From assembly GCF_023094165.1 (NCBI RefSeq), contig NZ_JALMDK010000005.1, positions 1 through 64,000 of the forward strand: a stretch of DNA of 64,000 nucleotides. Direction: 5' to 3'. Below the pieces are notes generated by a model. It searched no databases and was not told the origin of the DNA. It was given only the letters and a program-made list of their open reading frames with translations. This stretch comes from Crossiella sp. S99.2 (lineage in GTDB: Bacteria; Actinomycetota; Actinomycetes; Mycobacteriales; Pseudonocardiaceae). Below, one piece after another: positions 10,465 to 20,079 of this stretch (position 1 is the first letter of the stretch; every line of letters starts with the position of its first letter). The position numbers and the translations under genes were made by a program.

Positions 10465-11391
10465 GTGGGCCGCAAGGAGGGCAACCGGGCAGCGCGGCTG
10501 GCCAAGGTCACCGGCCTGGTCAGCCTGGTGGGCGTCGCGGCCAGTGGCTGCTCCGTCGACGAGGTGCTGCGTTTTGGCTGGCCGAAGGGGGTAACCCCGC
10601 AGGCAGAGGCCATGCGTCAGTTGTGGACGTGGTCTGTGATCGCCGCGCTGGTCGTCGGCGTGATCGTGTGGGCGCTGATCTTCTGGTCGATCATCTTCCA
10701 CCGGAAGAAGTCCGAGGAGTTCCCGCGCCAGTTCCAGTACAACGGGCCGCTGGAGTTCGTGCTCATCGGGCTTCCGATGATCATCATCGTGGTGTTGTTC
10801 GTCTTCTCCACCCAGGCCCAGAACGTGGTCACGGCCAAGGACAAGACGCCGGATGTCAACGTCAAGGTCTGGGCCTTCCAGTGGAACTGGGAGTTCGAGT
10901 ACCAGGACTTCAAGACCCCGGACGGCACCACCGTGCGCACCACCGGCTCGAGTACCGAGATCCCGTTGCTGGTGCTGCCGGCGAACAAGGAGATCCGCTA
11001 CACCATCGAGTCCAAGGACGTCATCCACTCCTTCTTCGTGCCGGAGTTCCACTTCAAGCGGGACACCATCCCGTACCCGGAGAAGAACAGCCAGGACAAC
11101 GTCTTCCAGAACTCCATCGACCGGGAAGGCGCCTTCGTCGGCCGGTGCGCCGAGCTGTGCGGCACCTACCACGCGGTGATGAACTTCGAGGTGCGGGCGC
11201 TCCAGCCGCAGGTCTTCGACCGGTACATGCAGCTGCGGGTGAAGCTGAACCCGGGCACCGGCAAGACCTACACCGCCGCCGAGGCCCTCGCCGAGCTGAA
11301 GTGCGGCCCGATGTGCGCCCCGCAGGCGGTCACCACCAAGCCGTTCGACACCAGCCGCACCTCGCGCAAGCCTTCCGGCGGGGACCGGTGA
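10465..11391 (+). CDS. ctaC: Cytochrome c oxidase subunit II
   Basis: A 308-residue lipoprotein subunit of the aa3 oxidase. A signal peptide ends in a lipobox (VGVAASGC, Cys about residue 29), followed by two membrane helices (about 55-80 and 100-120) and the outward-facing cupredoxin domain. The CuA site is seen as CAELCGTYH with the following Met in MNFEV (about 240). GTG 10465 is preceded by GAGGAGG at 10449-10455. Upstream bases 10267-10464 hold the divergent promoters with asnB. Together with CtaF and CtaE and with QcrCAB it would form the bcc-aa3 supercomplex. Confidence 0.95.
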   Translation: MGRKEGNRAARLAKVTGLVSLVGVAASGCSVDEVLRFGWPKGVTPQAEAMRQLWTWSVIAALVVGVIVWALIFWSIIFHRKKSEEFPRQFQYNGPLEFVLIGLPMIIIVVLFVFSTQAQNVVTAKDKTPDVNVKVWAFQWNWEFEYQDFKTPDGTTVRTTGSSTEIPLLVLPANKEIRYTIESKDVIHSFFVPEFHFKRDTIPYPEKNSQDNVFQNSIDREGAFVGRCAELCGTYHAVMNFEVRALQPQVFDRYMQLRVKLNPGTGKTYTAAEALAELKCGPMCAPQAVTTKPFDTSRTSRKPSGGDR

Positions 11392-11431
11392 GGAGCCTGG
11401 TGAGCAGCGCAGAACTGGAGTTGAGGAAATC

Positions 11432-11833
11432 ATGAAGGTCGAAGCGCGGATCTTCGAGTTCATCACGGCCTTCTGCTTCGTGGCCGCGATCGTCTACGGC
11501 TTCTGGGCCAAGGAGCCGGTCGGCACGGTGGGGCTGGTCCTCTCCGGTGGGCTGACCCTGCTCTGCGGCACCTACTTCCGGTTCATCGCGCGCCGCATCG
11601 ACCCGCGGCCCGAGGACGAGGACGACGCCGAGATCGCCGACGGCGCCGGTGAGCTGGGCTTCTTCAGCCCGGGTAGCTACTGGCCGGTCGGCATGGCCGC
11701 CGCGGCCGCCTTCACCGGGGTGGCACTGGCCTTCTTCCACATCTGGCTGATCGCCCTCGGCCTGCTGGCCGTGCTGATCATGGTGGGCGGGCTGCTGTTC
11801 GAGTACCACACCGCGGCGCCCAGCCACGACTGA
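11432..11833 (+). CDS. ctaF: Cytochrome c oxidase subunit IV (actinobacterial)
   Basis: A 134-residue protein with four hydrophobic helices (about 9-27, 33-50, 87-104, 107-126) and an acidic loop PRPEDEDDAEI between the second and third. This is the actinobacterial aa3 subunit IV. It begins 40 bases after ctaC with a TTGAGGAAA ribosome site and is ended by a hairpin, so ctaC-ctaF is a two-gene operon. Counterpart of Rv2199c. Confidence 0.93.
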   Translation: MKVEARIFEFITAFCFVAAIVYGFWAKEPVGTVGLVLSGGLTLLCGTYFRFIARRIDPRPEDEDDAEIADGAGELGFFSPGSYWPVGMAAAAAFTGVALAFFHIWLIALGLLAVLIMVGGLLFEYHTAAPSHD

Positions 11834-11850
11834 GGTTTTCCGCATCGCCG

Positions 11851-11886
11851 ACGGCGGGCGTTCCCTTCCCGGGGGACGCCCGCCGT
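11851..11886. terminator. Hairpin between ctaF and the convergent acetyltransferase gene
   Basis: An 11-bp perfect stem ACGGCGGGCGT/ACGCCCGCCGT (11851-11861, 11876-11886) lies between two stop codons that face each other. There is no long T run, but the position suggests a shared terminator. Confidence 0.65.
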
Positions 11887-11895
11887 TCGCGTTGG

Positions 11896-12603
11896 TCAGG
11901 CGGCGAGCAAGGCGGTGAGGCGGGGGACCGCGAAGTCGACCAGGGCCCGCGCGGGCAGCAGGCGGCACTGCGCCGAGCCTGCCCGGAACGGCCGGATGCC
12001 GTGCTGCTGCTCGAACTCCGCGCCCAGGGTGGGGAAGAACCGGCCGTGGTCATCGGCCACGTCCAGGGCCTCGCACCACACCCGTTCACCATCGACGAGC
12101 AGCGGGAACCGGCGCAGTTTGAGCCGTGGCGCGGGGGTGCGGGTCTCCACGTGGTGCAGGAAGCTGTTGCGGTCGTGCCCGACGCCGATGAGCAGGATGC
12201 GCGCGTCCAGGTCGTAGAGCCTGCCAAAGGGCGAGTCGGCGGACAGCGCGAAGGACAGCGGCTGGTGTTGCACGATGTCCGCGGCCCGCGCGCCGACCGC
12301 GGCCACCGACGCCTGAGGGTGGCCGCTGCGCAGCGCGCCGGGGCAGGTGCGGATGGCCTCGGCCACCGCGCCCATCGGCGAGGGCAGCCCGGGGTGGAAC
12401 AACGGCACCGCGGCACGCTGGTCCCGGGTCCGCGCGTCCGGGACACCCGCTTGCGGGGCCGGATCGGCCACCTGCGGGGTGAACGCGGGGCCGACCAGGG
12501 TTCCGGTGCTACCGAGGGCCTGGCGTAGGGAGGCGACCACGGTGGCCGCGCCGCCGGGCACCTGGCCGAGACTGGACAGCGCGGCGTGCGCGATCACCGT
12601 CAT
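11896..12603 (-). CDS. Aminoglycoside N(3)-acetyltransferase family protein
   Basis: The protein (235 residues from ATG 12603) has the whole AAC(3) pattern: VIAHAALSSLG, VPGGAATVV, GTLVGPAFT, then LRSGHPQASVAAVGARAADI, SPFGRLYDL and LLIGVGHDRNSFLHHVE near residues 98-160. These enzymes acetylate aminoglycosides or related amines with acetyl-CoA. Oddity: about 19 residues of conserved-looking N-terminal sequence ([19 protein letters not shown]) are encoded in frame before ATG 12603, but no ATG, GTG or TTG precedes them; the frame enters trpD, whose stop overlaps a possible CTG start at 12660. So the true start may be non-standard or the first helix is lost. Trails trpD in the same direction. 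Confidence 0.82.
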   Translation of the reverse strand: MTVIAHAALSSLGQVPGGAATVVASLRQALGSTGTLVGPAFTPQVADPAPQAGVPDARTRDQRAAVPLFHPGLPSPMGAVAEAIRTCPGALRSGHPQASVAAVGARAADIVQHQPLSFALSADSPFGRLYDLDARILLIGVGHDRNSFLHHVETRTPAPRLKLRRFPLLVDGERVWCEALDVADDHGRFFPTLGAEFEQQHGIRPFRAGSAQCRLLPARALVDFAVPRLTALLAA

Positions 12604-12656
12604 GCCCTCGGCGATCCCGGCCTGCCGCCAGGCGGCGAGCAGGCCGGGCCCGTCGA

Positions 12657-13736
12657 TCAGGTCAGCTCCGACTTCAGCTTCTGGGTCAGGGTGACCCAGC
12701 GGGCCAGCAGGTCCGCCGCCGCGCCGGAGTCGATGGCCGCGGTCACCACGCCCAGGGCGTCCCGCAGGTCGGCGAGCAGGTCGCCGCTGGGGCCACGGTG
12801 GGCCACCACCGCGCCGGCGGCGTTGAGCAGCACCGCGTCCCGGACCGCGCCCTTGGCACCGGCCAGGAGCTGCCGGACGGCCTCGGCGTTGACCGCGGCG
12901 TCGCCGCCGAGCAGCGCCGCCGGATCGCTGACCGGGATGCCCAGCTCGGTCGGGTCCAGGGTCTGCCGGTCCACCTTGCCCTCGTGCACCAGCCAGACCG
13001 TGCTGGTCGTGGTGGTGGTCAGCTCGTCAAGGCCGTCGTCGCCGCGGACCACCAGCACCGAGGAGCCGCGGCCGGCGAAGACCTGGGCCATCAGCGGAGC
13101 GGCCTTGGGGTCGGCGCAGCCGATCAGCGCGGCAGGCGGCTGGGCCGGGTTGGTCAGCGGGCCCAGCAGGTTGAACGTGGTCGGGATGCCGATCTCGCGG
13201 CGGGCCGGGGCGGCGTGCCGCATCGCCGGATGGAACACCGGTGCGAAGCAGAAGCCGATGCCCAGTTCGGCCACGCTGCGCCGCACCCCCTCCGGCGGCA
13301 GGTCGATGACCACGCCCAGGGCCTCCAGCACGTCGGCGGTGCCGCATTTGGAGGAGGCGGCCCGGTTGCCGTGCTTGACCACCGGCACCCCGGCGGCCGC
13401 GGTGACCAGGGAGGCCATCGTGGAGATGTTCACCGTGCCGGAGCGGTCGCCGCCGGTGCCCACGATGTCCACCGCTGGCACGTCGATCTGCACCCGGCGG
13501 GCGTAGGCCAGCATGCCCTCGGCCATGCCTGCCACCTCGTCGGCGGTCTCGCCCTTGGCGCGCAGCGCGACCACCAGGGCCACCGTCTGCGCGATGGTGG
13601 CCGCGCCGGACATCACCTGGCCCATCGCCCAGGCCAGGTCCGCGGTGCCGCAGTCGATCCGGTTGACCAGGCGGCCCAGCAGGTCCGGCCAGGTCGGCTC
13701 GACGGGAGTGCTCGGGTCAGGCGTCTCCTCGCTCAT
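12657..13736 (-). CDS. trpD: Anthranilate phosphoribosyltransferase
   Basis: A 359-residue enzyme of tryptophan synthesis that joins anthranilate to PRPP. The PRPP loop [14 protein letters not shown] (about residue 95-108) and the anthranilate-side [18 protein letters not shown] (about 122-139) are intact, as is the Asp-Glu pair in [11 protein letters not shown] (about 235). ATG 13736 is taken; a GTG three codons upstream is possible. It is isolated from other trp genes and next to ctaE, as in Rv2192c. Confidence 0.94.
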   Translation of the reverse strand: MSEETPDPSTPVEPTWPDLLGRLVNRIDCGTADLAWAMGQVMSGAATIAQTVALVVALRAKGETADEVAGMAEGMLAYARRVQIDVPAVDIVGTGGDRSGTVNISTMASLVTAAAGVPVVKHGNRAASSKCGTADVLEALGVVIDLPPEGVRRSVAELGIGFCFAPVFHPAMRHAAPARREIGIPTTFNLLGPLTNPAQPPAALIGCADPKAAPLMAQVFAGRGSSVLVVRGDDGLDELTTTTTSTVWLVHEGKVDRQTLDPTELGIPVSDPAALLGGDAAVNAEAVRQLLAGAKGAVRDAVLLNAAGAVVAHRGPSGDLLADLRDALGVVTAAIDSGAAADLLARWVTLTQKLKSELT

Positions 13737-13758
13737 GGATCGCACCCGCCCGTCCCGC

Positions 13759-14169
13759 TCAGCCCTGGGCCGCGGGCAGCCGCTGGGAACGCAGCACCTC
13801 GGCCACGGTCTCGGCGGCGGCCAGCGGGTCCAGCGGGTGCACGATCACCGCGTCCGCCTGGGACCAGGTGGCCAGCCACCGGTCGTCCTTGCGCCGCACC
13901 GCGACCACGATCGGCGGGCAGTGCGTGATCTCGTTCTTGAGCTGCCTGGACAGCCCCATGCCGCCGGTGGGCTGGGCCTCGCCGTCCAGGATGGCCAGGT
14001 CCACTCCGCCGGAGTCGGCCTCCACCAGAACCTCGGCGATGGTGCCCGCCTCGACGTAGCGCAGCTTGGGCAGATCCGGCGCGGGCTTGCGGCCGACCGC
14101 GCTGATGATCGCCTCGCGCACCTCGTCGCGGTGGCTGAACACCAGGACGGTCAGGGTCTCGTTGCTCAT
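13759..14169 (-). CDS. Receiver-like (CheY-fold) protein, probably non-canonical
   Basis: A 136-residue single-domain protein with alternating strands and helices of a response-regulator receiver: [16 protein letters not shown] at the N-terminus with the acidic pair, [11 protein letters not shown] with a candidate phospho-Asp (about residue 59), and [12 protein letters not shown]. The usual Lys-Pro near the end is replaced by AVIVHPLDP, so it may not be phosphorylated in the normal way. No output domain and no kinase nearby. It lies 22 bases upstream of trpD in the same direction and is divergent from ctaE. Confidence 0.72.
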   Translation of the reverse strand: MSNETLTVLVFSHRDEVREAIISAVGRKPAPDLPKLRYVEAGTIAEVLVEADSGGVDLAILDGEAQPTGGMGLSRQLKNEITHCPPIVVAVRRKDDRWLATWSQADAVIVHPLDPLAAAETVAEVLRSQRLPAAQG

Positions 14170-14354
14170 CACGCGTCCTCTTCGGCAGGTCGTTCGGGCA
14201 GTTGGATGCTATAGCCCGGCCCGGCGAGCACGGCCTTCACCCTGGCGGCGGATCCTCGCGCGCGGTGCGCGCGGGGGTGTGGGACAGGACACGATCGGGA
14301 ACTCGGCCGGACCCGGCCCAGCGAGCGTTGGAGCCGCAGGACATAATGCGTCGC

Positions 14355-14957
14355 GTGACAACTGCTGCGCCCTCCATCGGCCAACGGGTGCACTCGCTGA
14401 ACCGCCCGAACATGGTCAGCGTGGGCACCATCGTCTGGCTGTCCAGCGAGCTGATGTTCTTCGCTGGTCTCTTCGCCATGTTCTTCACGGTGAAGGCCCA
14501 GAACACGGGGAAGTGGCCACCGGATCCGACCGAGCTGAACCTGCCGTACGCCCTGGTCTTCACGACCATCCTGGTGGCGTCCTCGTTCACCTGTCAGATG
14601 GGTGTCTTCGCCGCCGAGCGCGGTGACGTGTTCGGTCTCCGACGGTGGTACACGCTCACCCTCGTCATGGGTGCGATCTTCGTCGGCGGTCAGATCGGCG
14701 AGTACTACACGCTGGTCACCGGGCACCACACCACCATCGCGTCCTCGGCCTACGGCACGGTCTTCTACCTGACCACCGGGTTCCACGGTCTGCACGTGGT
14801 CGGCGGGCTGATCGCCTTCGTGTTCCTGATCTGGCGTACCAAGCTCAGCAAGTTCACGCCGGCCCAGGCCACCGCGGCGATCGTCGTGTCGTACTACTGG
14901 CACTTCGTCGACATCGTCTGGATCGGGCTGTTCGCCGTCATCTACCTCGTTCCCTGA
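14355..14957 (+). CDS. ctaE: Cytochrome c oxidase subunit III
   Basis: A 200-residue, five-helix subunit of the aa3 oxidase. [17 protein letters not shown], the Glu in WLSSELMFF, and [15 protein letters not shown] and [14 protein letters not shown] near the C-terminus are typical and match Rv2193. Start: GTG 14355 is favoured because CATAAT (14342-14347) could be the -10 box of a leaderless mRNA; ATG 14346 in the same frame would add three residues. It begins the ctaE-qcrC-qcrA-qcrB operon. Confidence 0.94.
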   Translation: MTTAAPSIGQRVHSLNRPNMVSVGTIVWLSSELMFFAGLFAMFFTVKAQNTGKWPPDPTELNLPYALVFTTILVASSFTCQMGVFAAERGDVFGLRRWYTLTLVMGAIFVGGQIGEYYTLVTGHHTTIASSAYGTVFYLTTGFHGLHVVGGLIAFVFLIWRTKLSKFTPAQATAAIVVSYYWHFVDIVWIGLFAVIYLVP

Positions 14958-15028
14958 CGAGACGACTTCTTCCCGAAGCTCCCACCCAAGGCGTACGCCC
15001 GAATTCGACTGCAAGGGTTGCCGCACTG

Positions 15029-15835
15029 ATGACCACCAACAACGATCGGGCCAGGAAGCGGGCCAAGCTCAGGCGCCGCCTGTCCGGCCTGCTCGCCCTC
15101 GGCATCGCGCTCGTCGGCGCGGGTGCGCTCTACGCCGGGTTCCTGCCCGAGCCGCAGACCGCGCAGGCCCAGTCGGATCCCACCAAGATCCGGCAGGGCG
15201 AGCAGCTCTACAACACCGCCTGCATCACCTGCCACGGCGCGAACCTGCAGGGCGAGCAGGACCGTGGGCCCAGCCTGATCGGCGTCGGCGAGGCAGCGGT
15301 CTACTTCCAGGTCTCCTCCGGCCGGATGCCGATGGCCCGCCAGGAGGCACAGGCCGGGCGCAAGCCCGCCAAGTTCAACTCCGAGGAGATCGACGCCCTC
15401 GGCGCGTTCATCCAGTCCAAGGGTGGCGGCCCGACCCTGCCGCAGGAGTCCGGCAAGGAGCTGCGCGGGGAGAACTCCGCCCGCGGCGGTGAGCTGTTCC
15501 GGCTCAACTGCGCCTCCTGCCACAACTTCACCGGCCGTGGCGGCGCGCTGTCCTCTGGCAAGTTCGCGCCCGCGCTGGACGGGGTGACCGAGGAGCAGAT
15601 CTACGCCGCGATGCTCACCGGCCCGCAGAACATGCCGAAGTTCTCCGACCGGCAGCTCTCGCCGCAGGAGAAGAAGGACATCGTGGCCTACGTCAAGTCG
15701 GTCACCGACGGCAACAACAACCCGGGCGGCCACCCGCTGGGCGGATTCGGCCCGGCCACCGAAGGCCTGGTCGCCTGGATCATCGGTCTCGCCGCGCTGA
15801 TCGGCGTGACCGTGTGGATCGGGAGCAGGGCATGA
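15029..15835 (+). CDS. qcrC: Diheme cytochrome c subunit of the bcc complex
   Basis: A 268-residue membrane-anchored cytochrome with two heme-binding motifs, CITCH (about residue 68-72) and CASCH (about 168-172), each followed by a Met ligand region (RMPM; NMPKF). An N-terminal helix (about 18-37) and a C-terminal helix (about 246-266) anchor it. The two hemes replace a mobile cytochrome c between complexes III and IV in actinobacteria. Its stop overlaps qcrA in ATGA. Confidence 0.95.
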   Translation: MTTNNDRARKRAKLRRRLSGLLALGIALVGAGALYAGFLPEPQTAQAQSDPTKIRQGEQLYNTACITCHGANLQGEQDRGPSLIGVGEAAVYFQVSSGRMPMARQEAQAGRKPAKFNSEEIDALGAFIQSKGGGPTLPQESGKELRGENSARGGELFRLNCASCHNFTGRGGALSSGKFAPALDGVTEEQIYAAMLTGPQNMPKFSDRQLSPQEKKDIVAYVKSVTDGNNNPGGHPLGGFGPATEGLVAWIIGLAALIGVTVWIGSRA

Positions 15836-16959
15836 GCGACTCGCACGAGAAGAAGACACCCACTGACGCGGAACTCGCCGAGCTGAGCCGGGACGAACTG
15901 GTCACCCTCGGCCTGGCCGCCGACGGGGTGCACCTGCGGCACCGGGACCCGCACTTCCCGGTGCCGGGCACCAGGGCCGAGCGCCGCACCGAGCGCGCGG
16001 TGGCCGCCTGGTTCGGGCTGGGCGCGCTGGCCGGTCTCGCCTTCCTCGGCGTGTACCTGTTCTGGCCCTCGCACTACGTGGCGCCGGACCAGCCAGGCAG
16101 CTTCTGGTACGACCTCTACACCCCGATGGTGGGCCTGACCCTGGGTCTGTCCATCACCGGCATCGGCGTGGGCGTCATCGCCTACGCCAAGCGGCTGCTG
16201 CCGCACGAGGTCGCGGTGCAGGACCGGCACGACGGCGGGTCGACTGAGTTCGACAAGGAGACCGCGGTCGCGCTGCTGGCCGACTCCGGCGTCAAGTCCG
16301 AGATCGGCCGCCGGTCGCTGATCCGGCGCAGCCTGCTCGGCGCGGGCACCGTGTTCGGCCTGGGCGTCGGCGTCTTCGCCATCGGCGGCCTGGTCCGCAA
16401 CCCGAAGGCCTACGACGAGAACGGCCCGCTGGCCACCAGTGGCTGGAAGAAGAAGGACGACAAGGAGAAGGTCTTCCTGCGCCGGGACACCGGCGACCCG
16501 CACGATGTCGTGCTGGTCCGCCCGGAGGATGTCGAGGCCGGTGGCTTCGAGACCGTCTTCCCGTTCCGCGAGTCCGAGCGCGGCGACAACCACGCGCTGC
16601 TCAAGGCACTGCGCCGGTCGGACAACCCGGTCATGCTGATCCGGCTGCGCCCCGGCCAGCCGGTGACCAAGCGCAAGGGCCAGGCGGACTTCAACTTCGG
16701 CGACCTGTACGCCTACTCGAAGGTCTGCACCCACCTGGGCTGCCCGACCTCGCTGTTCGAGCAGCAGACCGGTCGCCTGCTCTGCCCGTGTCACCAGTCG
16801 CAGTTCGACGTCTTCACCTACGCCAAGCCGATTTTCGGCCCAGCGACCCGCTCGCTGCCGCAGCTGCCCATCACGGTGGACCCGGAAACGGGTTACCTGG
16901 TGGCCCGCGGTGATTTCATCGAGCCGGTGGGCCCGGCCTACTGGGAGCGTAAGTCATGA
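15832..16959 (+). CDS. qcrA: Rieske iron-sulfur subunit of the bcc complex
   Basis: A 375-residue Rieske protein with three membrane helices (about 62-82, 103-123, 168-190), the actinobacterial form, instead of one. The 2Fe-2S ligands are in CTHLGCPTS (about 304) and CPCHQSQF (about 324). Overlaps qcrC and qcrB by four bases at both ends (ATGA), which points to translational coupling. Confidence 0.95.
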   Translation: MSDSHEKKTPTDAELAELSRDELVTLGLAADGVHLRHRDPHFPVPGTRAERRTERAVAAWFGLGALAGLAFLGVYLFWPSHYVAPDQPGSFWYDLYTPMVGLTLGLSITGIGVGVIAYAKRLLPHEVAVQDRHDGGSTEFDKETAVALLADSGVKSEIGRRSLIRRSLLGAGTVFGLGVGVFAIGGLVRNPKAYDENGPLATSGWKKKDDKEKVFLRRDTGDPHDVVLVRPEDVEAGGFETVFPFRESERGDNHALLKALRRSDNPVMLIRLRPGQPVTKRKGQADFNFGDLYAYSKVCTHLGCPTSLFEQQTGRLLCPCHQSQFDVFTYAKPIFGPATRSLPQLPITVDPETGYLVARGDFIEPVGPAYWERKS

Positions 16960-18611
16960 GTTCGATCACCACGCCGACCAAGCAGGCGAACCCGGCGGCC
17001 AGGGCGGCCGGCGGCGCGGCGAAGTGGGCCGACGACCGCTATCACGTCGCGGCCGGGCTGCGCAGGCAGATCAACAAGGTCTTCCCGACGCACTGGTCGT
17101 TCATGCTCGGTGAGATCGCGCTGTACAGCTTCATCGTGCTGCTGCTCTCCGGTGTCTACCTCGCGCTGTTCTTCGACCCCTCGATGGAGGAGGTCCAGTA
17201 CGGCGGGGTGTTCACCAACCTCAAGGACGTGTGGATGTCGCGGGCCTTCGAGTCCGCGCTGAACATCTCCTTCGAGGTGCGCGGCGGCCTGTTCGCCCGC
17301 CAGGTGCACCACTGGGCGGCGCTGCTGTTCATGGCCTCGATCGTGGCGCACATGTTCCGGGTGTTCTTCACCGGCGCGTTCCGCCGCCCGCGCGAGGTCA
17401 ACTGGATCATCGGCATCCTGCTGTTCGTGCTGGGCATGTTCGAGGGCTTCACCGGCTACTCGCTGCCTGACGACCTGCTCTCCGGTGTCGGCCTGCGGAT
17501 CGCCTCCGCGCTGATCCTGACCATCCCGGTGCTGGGCACCTGGGTGCACTGGGCGCTCTTCGGCGGTGAGTTCCCCGGCACGGACATCATCCCCAGGCTC
17601 TACACGGTGCACATCCTGCTGCTGCCGGGCATCATCCTCGGCCTGGTCGCGGTGCACCTGGCGCTGGTCTGGTACCAGAAGCACACCCAGTTCCCGGGTG
17701 TCGGCCGCACCGAGAGCAACGTGGTCGGCGTGCGCATCATGCCGGTGTTCGCGGCCAAGGGCGGCGGCTTCTTCGCCGTCACCGTGGGCGTCATCGCGCT
17801 GATGGGCGGGCTCTTCCAGATCAACCCGATCTGGAACTTCGGGCCGTACAACGCCGCGCAGGTCTCCGCGGGCAGCCAGCCCGACTGGTACATGGCCTGG
17901 ACGGACGGTCTGGTCCGGTTGTGGCCCGCCTGGGAGATCTACATCTTCGGGCACACCATCCCGGCGTCGTTCTTCCCGTTCATGGGCAGCATCGGCTTCT
18001 GTGTCACCGCGGCGATCCTCTACCCGTGGATCGAGCGCCGGATGACCAAGGACGAGGCGCACCACAACCTGCTGCAGCGGCCGCGGGACGTGCCGGTCCG
18101 CACCAGCCTGGGCGCGATGGCCATCACCTTCTTCATGGTGATGATGCTGTCCGGCTTCAACGACATCATCGCGTGGCAGTTCAACATCTCGCTGAACGCG
18201 ATGACCTGGGCAGGCCGGATCGGGCTGATCATCCTGCCGCCGATCGCCTACATCATCACCTACCGGCTCTGCCTCGGCGCCCAGCGCGGCGACCGCGAGG
18301 TGCTGGAGCACGGGGTGGAGACCGGCATCATCAAGCGGCTGCCGCACGGTGAGTTCATCGAGATCCACCAGCCGCTCGGCCCGGTGGACGACCACGGCCA
18401 CCCGGTGCCCCTGGCCTACCAGGGCACCTCGGTGCCGAAGAAGATGAACGCGCTGGGCGCGGCAGGCGAGCCGGTCGCGGGCAGCCTGCTCAAGCCGGAC
18501 CCGGTGGAGGAGACCGCCGCGCTCAAGCGCGCCAAGCACGAGGGCGAGCAGCGCGGTGGCGACAACACCAGGGAGCTGACCGCGGGCAAGCCCGCGGAGC
18601 CCAAGGAGTAA
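16956..18611 (+). CDS. qcrB: Cytochrome b subunit of the bcc complex
   Basis: A 551-residue quinol-oxidising subunit with about nine membrane helices. The heme b histidines are in [19 protein letters not shown] (about 107-125) and [19 protein letters not shown] (about 216-235), and the quinol-site motif has the form PDWY (SQPDWYMAW, about 308). The soluble C-terminal extension of about 120 residues is usual in actinobacteria. Last gene of the ctaE-qcrCAB operon, ended by a strong terminator. Confidence 0.96.
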   Translation: MSSITTPTKQANPAARAAGGAAKWADDRYHVAAGLRRQINKVFPTHWSFMLGEIALYSFIVLLLSGVYLALFFDPSMEEVQYGGVFTNLKDVWMSRAFESALNISFEVRGGLFARQVHHWAALLFMASIVAHMFRVFFTGAFRRPREVNWIIGILLFVLGMFEGFTGYSLPDDLLSGVGLRIASALILTIPVLGTWVHWALFGGEFPGTDIIPRLYTVHILLLPGIILGLVAVHLALVWYQKHTQFPGVGRTESNVVGVRIMPVFAAKGGGFFAVTVGVIALMGGLFQINPIWNFGPYNAAQVSAGSQPDWYMAWTDGLVRLWPAWEIYIFGHTIPASFFPFMGSIGFCVTAAILYPWIERRMTKDEAHHNLLQRPRDVPVRTSLGAMAITFFMVMMLSGFNDIIAWQFNISLNAMTWAGRIGLIILPPIAYIITYRLCLGAQRGDREVLEHGVETGIIKRLPHGEFIEIHQPLGPVDDHGHPVPLAYQGTSVPKKMNALGAAGEPVAGSLLKPDPVEETAALKRAKHEGEQRGGDNTRELTAGKPAEPKE

Positions 18612-18627
18612 GCAAGAAGCACGAAGG

Positions 18628-18664
18628 CGCGGCCCGCGAGCACGTTCGCGGGCCGCGTTTTTTT
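18628..18664 (+). terminator. Rho-independent terminator of the ctaE-qcrCAB operon
   Basis: A 12-bp perfect GC stem CGCGGCCCGCGA/TCGCGGGCCGCG with a six-base loop is followed by seven T (18658-18664). Confidence 0.95.
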
Positions 18665-18724
18665 GTTGTCCTAATTCTTGTCCGCCGGCGGCGAACTAGG
18701 ACACGGGCTGTCCGCTTGGCCCAA

Positions 18725-18730
18725 TACCGT
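18725..18730 (+). promoter_or_regulatory. Probable -10 box (TACCGT) of the DinB gene
   Basis: TACCGT ends 7 bases before ATG 18738 with no ribosome site; same spacing and sequence as at the glycerate kinase gene. Confidence 0.5.
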
Positions 18731-18737
18731 CCCGCTC

Positions 18738-19262
18738 ATGACGAACGAGCGCACCCAGACCCTGGCCATGCTGGCCGAAGCCCGCGAGACCCTGCTGATC
18801 ACCCTGCGCGGCCTGACCGACGACCAGGCAGGCACCCGGACCACGGTGAGCGAGTTGACCCTCGGCGGCCTGCTCCGCCACCTGAGCATGGCCGAACGCG
18901 TGCTGACCAGGATCCTGCTGACCGCGGACGGCTCACTGCCTGAGGGCATGTTCGACATGGACCAGTACCAGATGCCCACGGACCGCACCCTGGATGAACT
19001 GCGCGCCGAGTACCTGGCCGCCGCCAAGATCACCGACACGGCCTTCGCCACCGTCGACCTGGACACCATGGTCCTGCTGCCGCAGACCCCGTACTCCCCG
19101 CCGGAACCCCAGTACTGGTCGGCCCGCCAGATCCTGCTGCACCTGTTCCGGGAGACCGCGCAGCACGCCGGTCACGCCGACATCATCCGCGAGTCCCTGG
19201 ACGGGGCCAACACCACGGCGCAGCTGGGCGAGGCGAAGACGGACCAGTCGAGCGGGGACTAG
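18738..19262 (+). CDS. DinB/DUF664 family protein
   Basis: A 174-residue four-helix-bundle protein of the DinB/DUF664 superfamily, many of whose members are metal-dependent thiol (mycothiol or bacillithiol) transferases. Candidate metal ligands are the His in LLRHLSMAER (about residue 43) and the two His in RETAQHAGHADIIRE (about 142-146), which is the family signature. Reaction unknown. It follows the qcrB terminator and has its own promoter; the stop overlaps the convergent Lrp-domain gene. Confidence 0.85.
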   Translation: MTNERTQTLAMLAEARETLLITLRGLTDDQAGTRTTVSELTLGGLLRHLSMAERVLTRILLTADGSLPEGMFDMDQYQMPTDRTLDELRAEYLAAAKITDTAFATVDLDTMVLLPQTPYSPPEPQYWSARQILLHLFRETAQHAGHADIIRESLDGANTTAQLGEAKTDQSSGD

Positions 19263-19537
19263 TCGACGCCGATGTTGAACGCGGCCTCGGTGTCGGCCTT
19301 GGAGTAGGAGCGGAACGCGATGTGCGTGTCCGTGTTGAGCACCCCGGCCACCTTGCCGATCCGCCCCGGCACCAGCTCCGCCAGATCCTCGTGCCGGGAC
19401 ACCTGGACCACCGCGATCAGGTCCACGTCACCGGCACAGGAGTAGACCTCCAGCACACCCTCGAAGTCGGCGATGGTCTGCGCGGCCTCCGGGATGCTCG
19501 CGGCGTCGGACTGGATCAGCACGATGGCCTTGATCAC
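19259..19537 (-). CDS. Stand-alone Lrp/AsnC ligand-binding domain protein
   Basis: A 92-residue protein made only of the RAM (ligand-binding) domain of Lrp/AsnC regulators: AIVLIQSDAASIPE, then GVLEVYSCAGDVDLIAVVQV with the conserved Gly-Asp-x-Asp turn. No DNA-binding domain. Such single-domain proteins form dimers or octamers and may sense amino acids or modulate full-length Lrp proteins. GTG 19537 is preceded by AAGGAG. Bases 19538-19674 upstream hold its promoter region. Confidence 0.85.
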   Translation of the reverse strand: MIKAIVLIQSDAASIPEAAQTIADFEGVLEVYSCAGDVDLIAVVQVSRHEDLAELVPGRIGKVAGVLNTDTHIAFRSYSKADTEAAFNIGVD

Positions 19538-19674
19538 GGTGTGCTCCTTGGGCGCTGAGGTGGTGGACCGATCGTAGCCAGCGGGTTTTCCACCGCGCGG
19601 GGTGGCCGGACCCGATCGGGTGGCGGGGGCTGGGTTGACCCTGTGGCAAGGGGGAGACTGAGGGAGGACGGGCA

Positions 19675-19756
19675 GGGCGGGGACATGGGCCAGCGGGTGG
19701 GGACATGGGACAGCAGGTGGGGACAGTGGACCAGCGGGTGGGGACAGTGGGACGGG
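19675..19756. repeat. Four tandem ~20-bp G-rich units
   Basis: Units start at 19675, 19695, 19715 and 19736 and share the pattern GGGTGGGGACAnGGGnCAGC. They end 15 bases before the antitoxin-like start and could influence its expression, or be simple slippage. Confidence 0.7.
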
Positions 19757-19770
19757 CAGGGGAGCGGGCG

Positions 19771-20079
19771 ATGAGGCTGGGACCGGGGCATCCGGACTGG
19801 GTGGATGTGGCCAAGACGGGGCCCGCGGTGTGGGCGGCGCTGGAAGGTGAGGCGCGGTCCATGTTCGAGGAGGTGTTCCGCGCCGCGCTGGTCCAGGCCG
19901 CCGAGGATTTTGACCTCGCGCCGGTGCAGGAGGTCGTGCACGCCTGGTGGCCGATGGCCATCCTCGGGGCCAATCCGGACCCGGAGGTGGAAGCGGAGAT
20001 CAAGCGGTTCCGGGACAGCGGCGAGGACTTCTCCCTGCTGCCGCCGCCGATCCGCGATGAGGACGAGGCCCGGCCGTGA
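19771..20079 (+). CDS. Antitoxin-like protein of a putative type II pair
   Basis: A 102-residue acidic protein. The central part ARSMFEEVFRAALVQAAEDFDLAPVQEVVHAWWPMAIL is helical; the tail DEDEARP is strongly acidic. It resembles small actinobacterial proteins (DUF6247-like) encoded directly before RelE-like partners. ATG 19771 follows GGGGAG. Its stop overlaps the next start in GTGA, the tight coupling typical of antitoxin-toxin pairs. No DNA-binding motif recognised; the role is inferred from context. Confidence 0.55.
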   Translation: MRLGPGHPDWVDVAKTGPAVWAALEGEARSMFEEVFRAALVQAAEDFDLAPVQEVVHAWWPMAILGANPDPEVEAEIKRFRDSGEDFSLLPPPIRDEDEARP

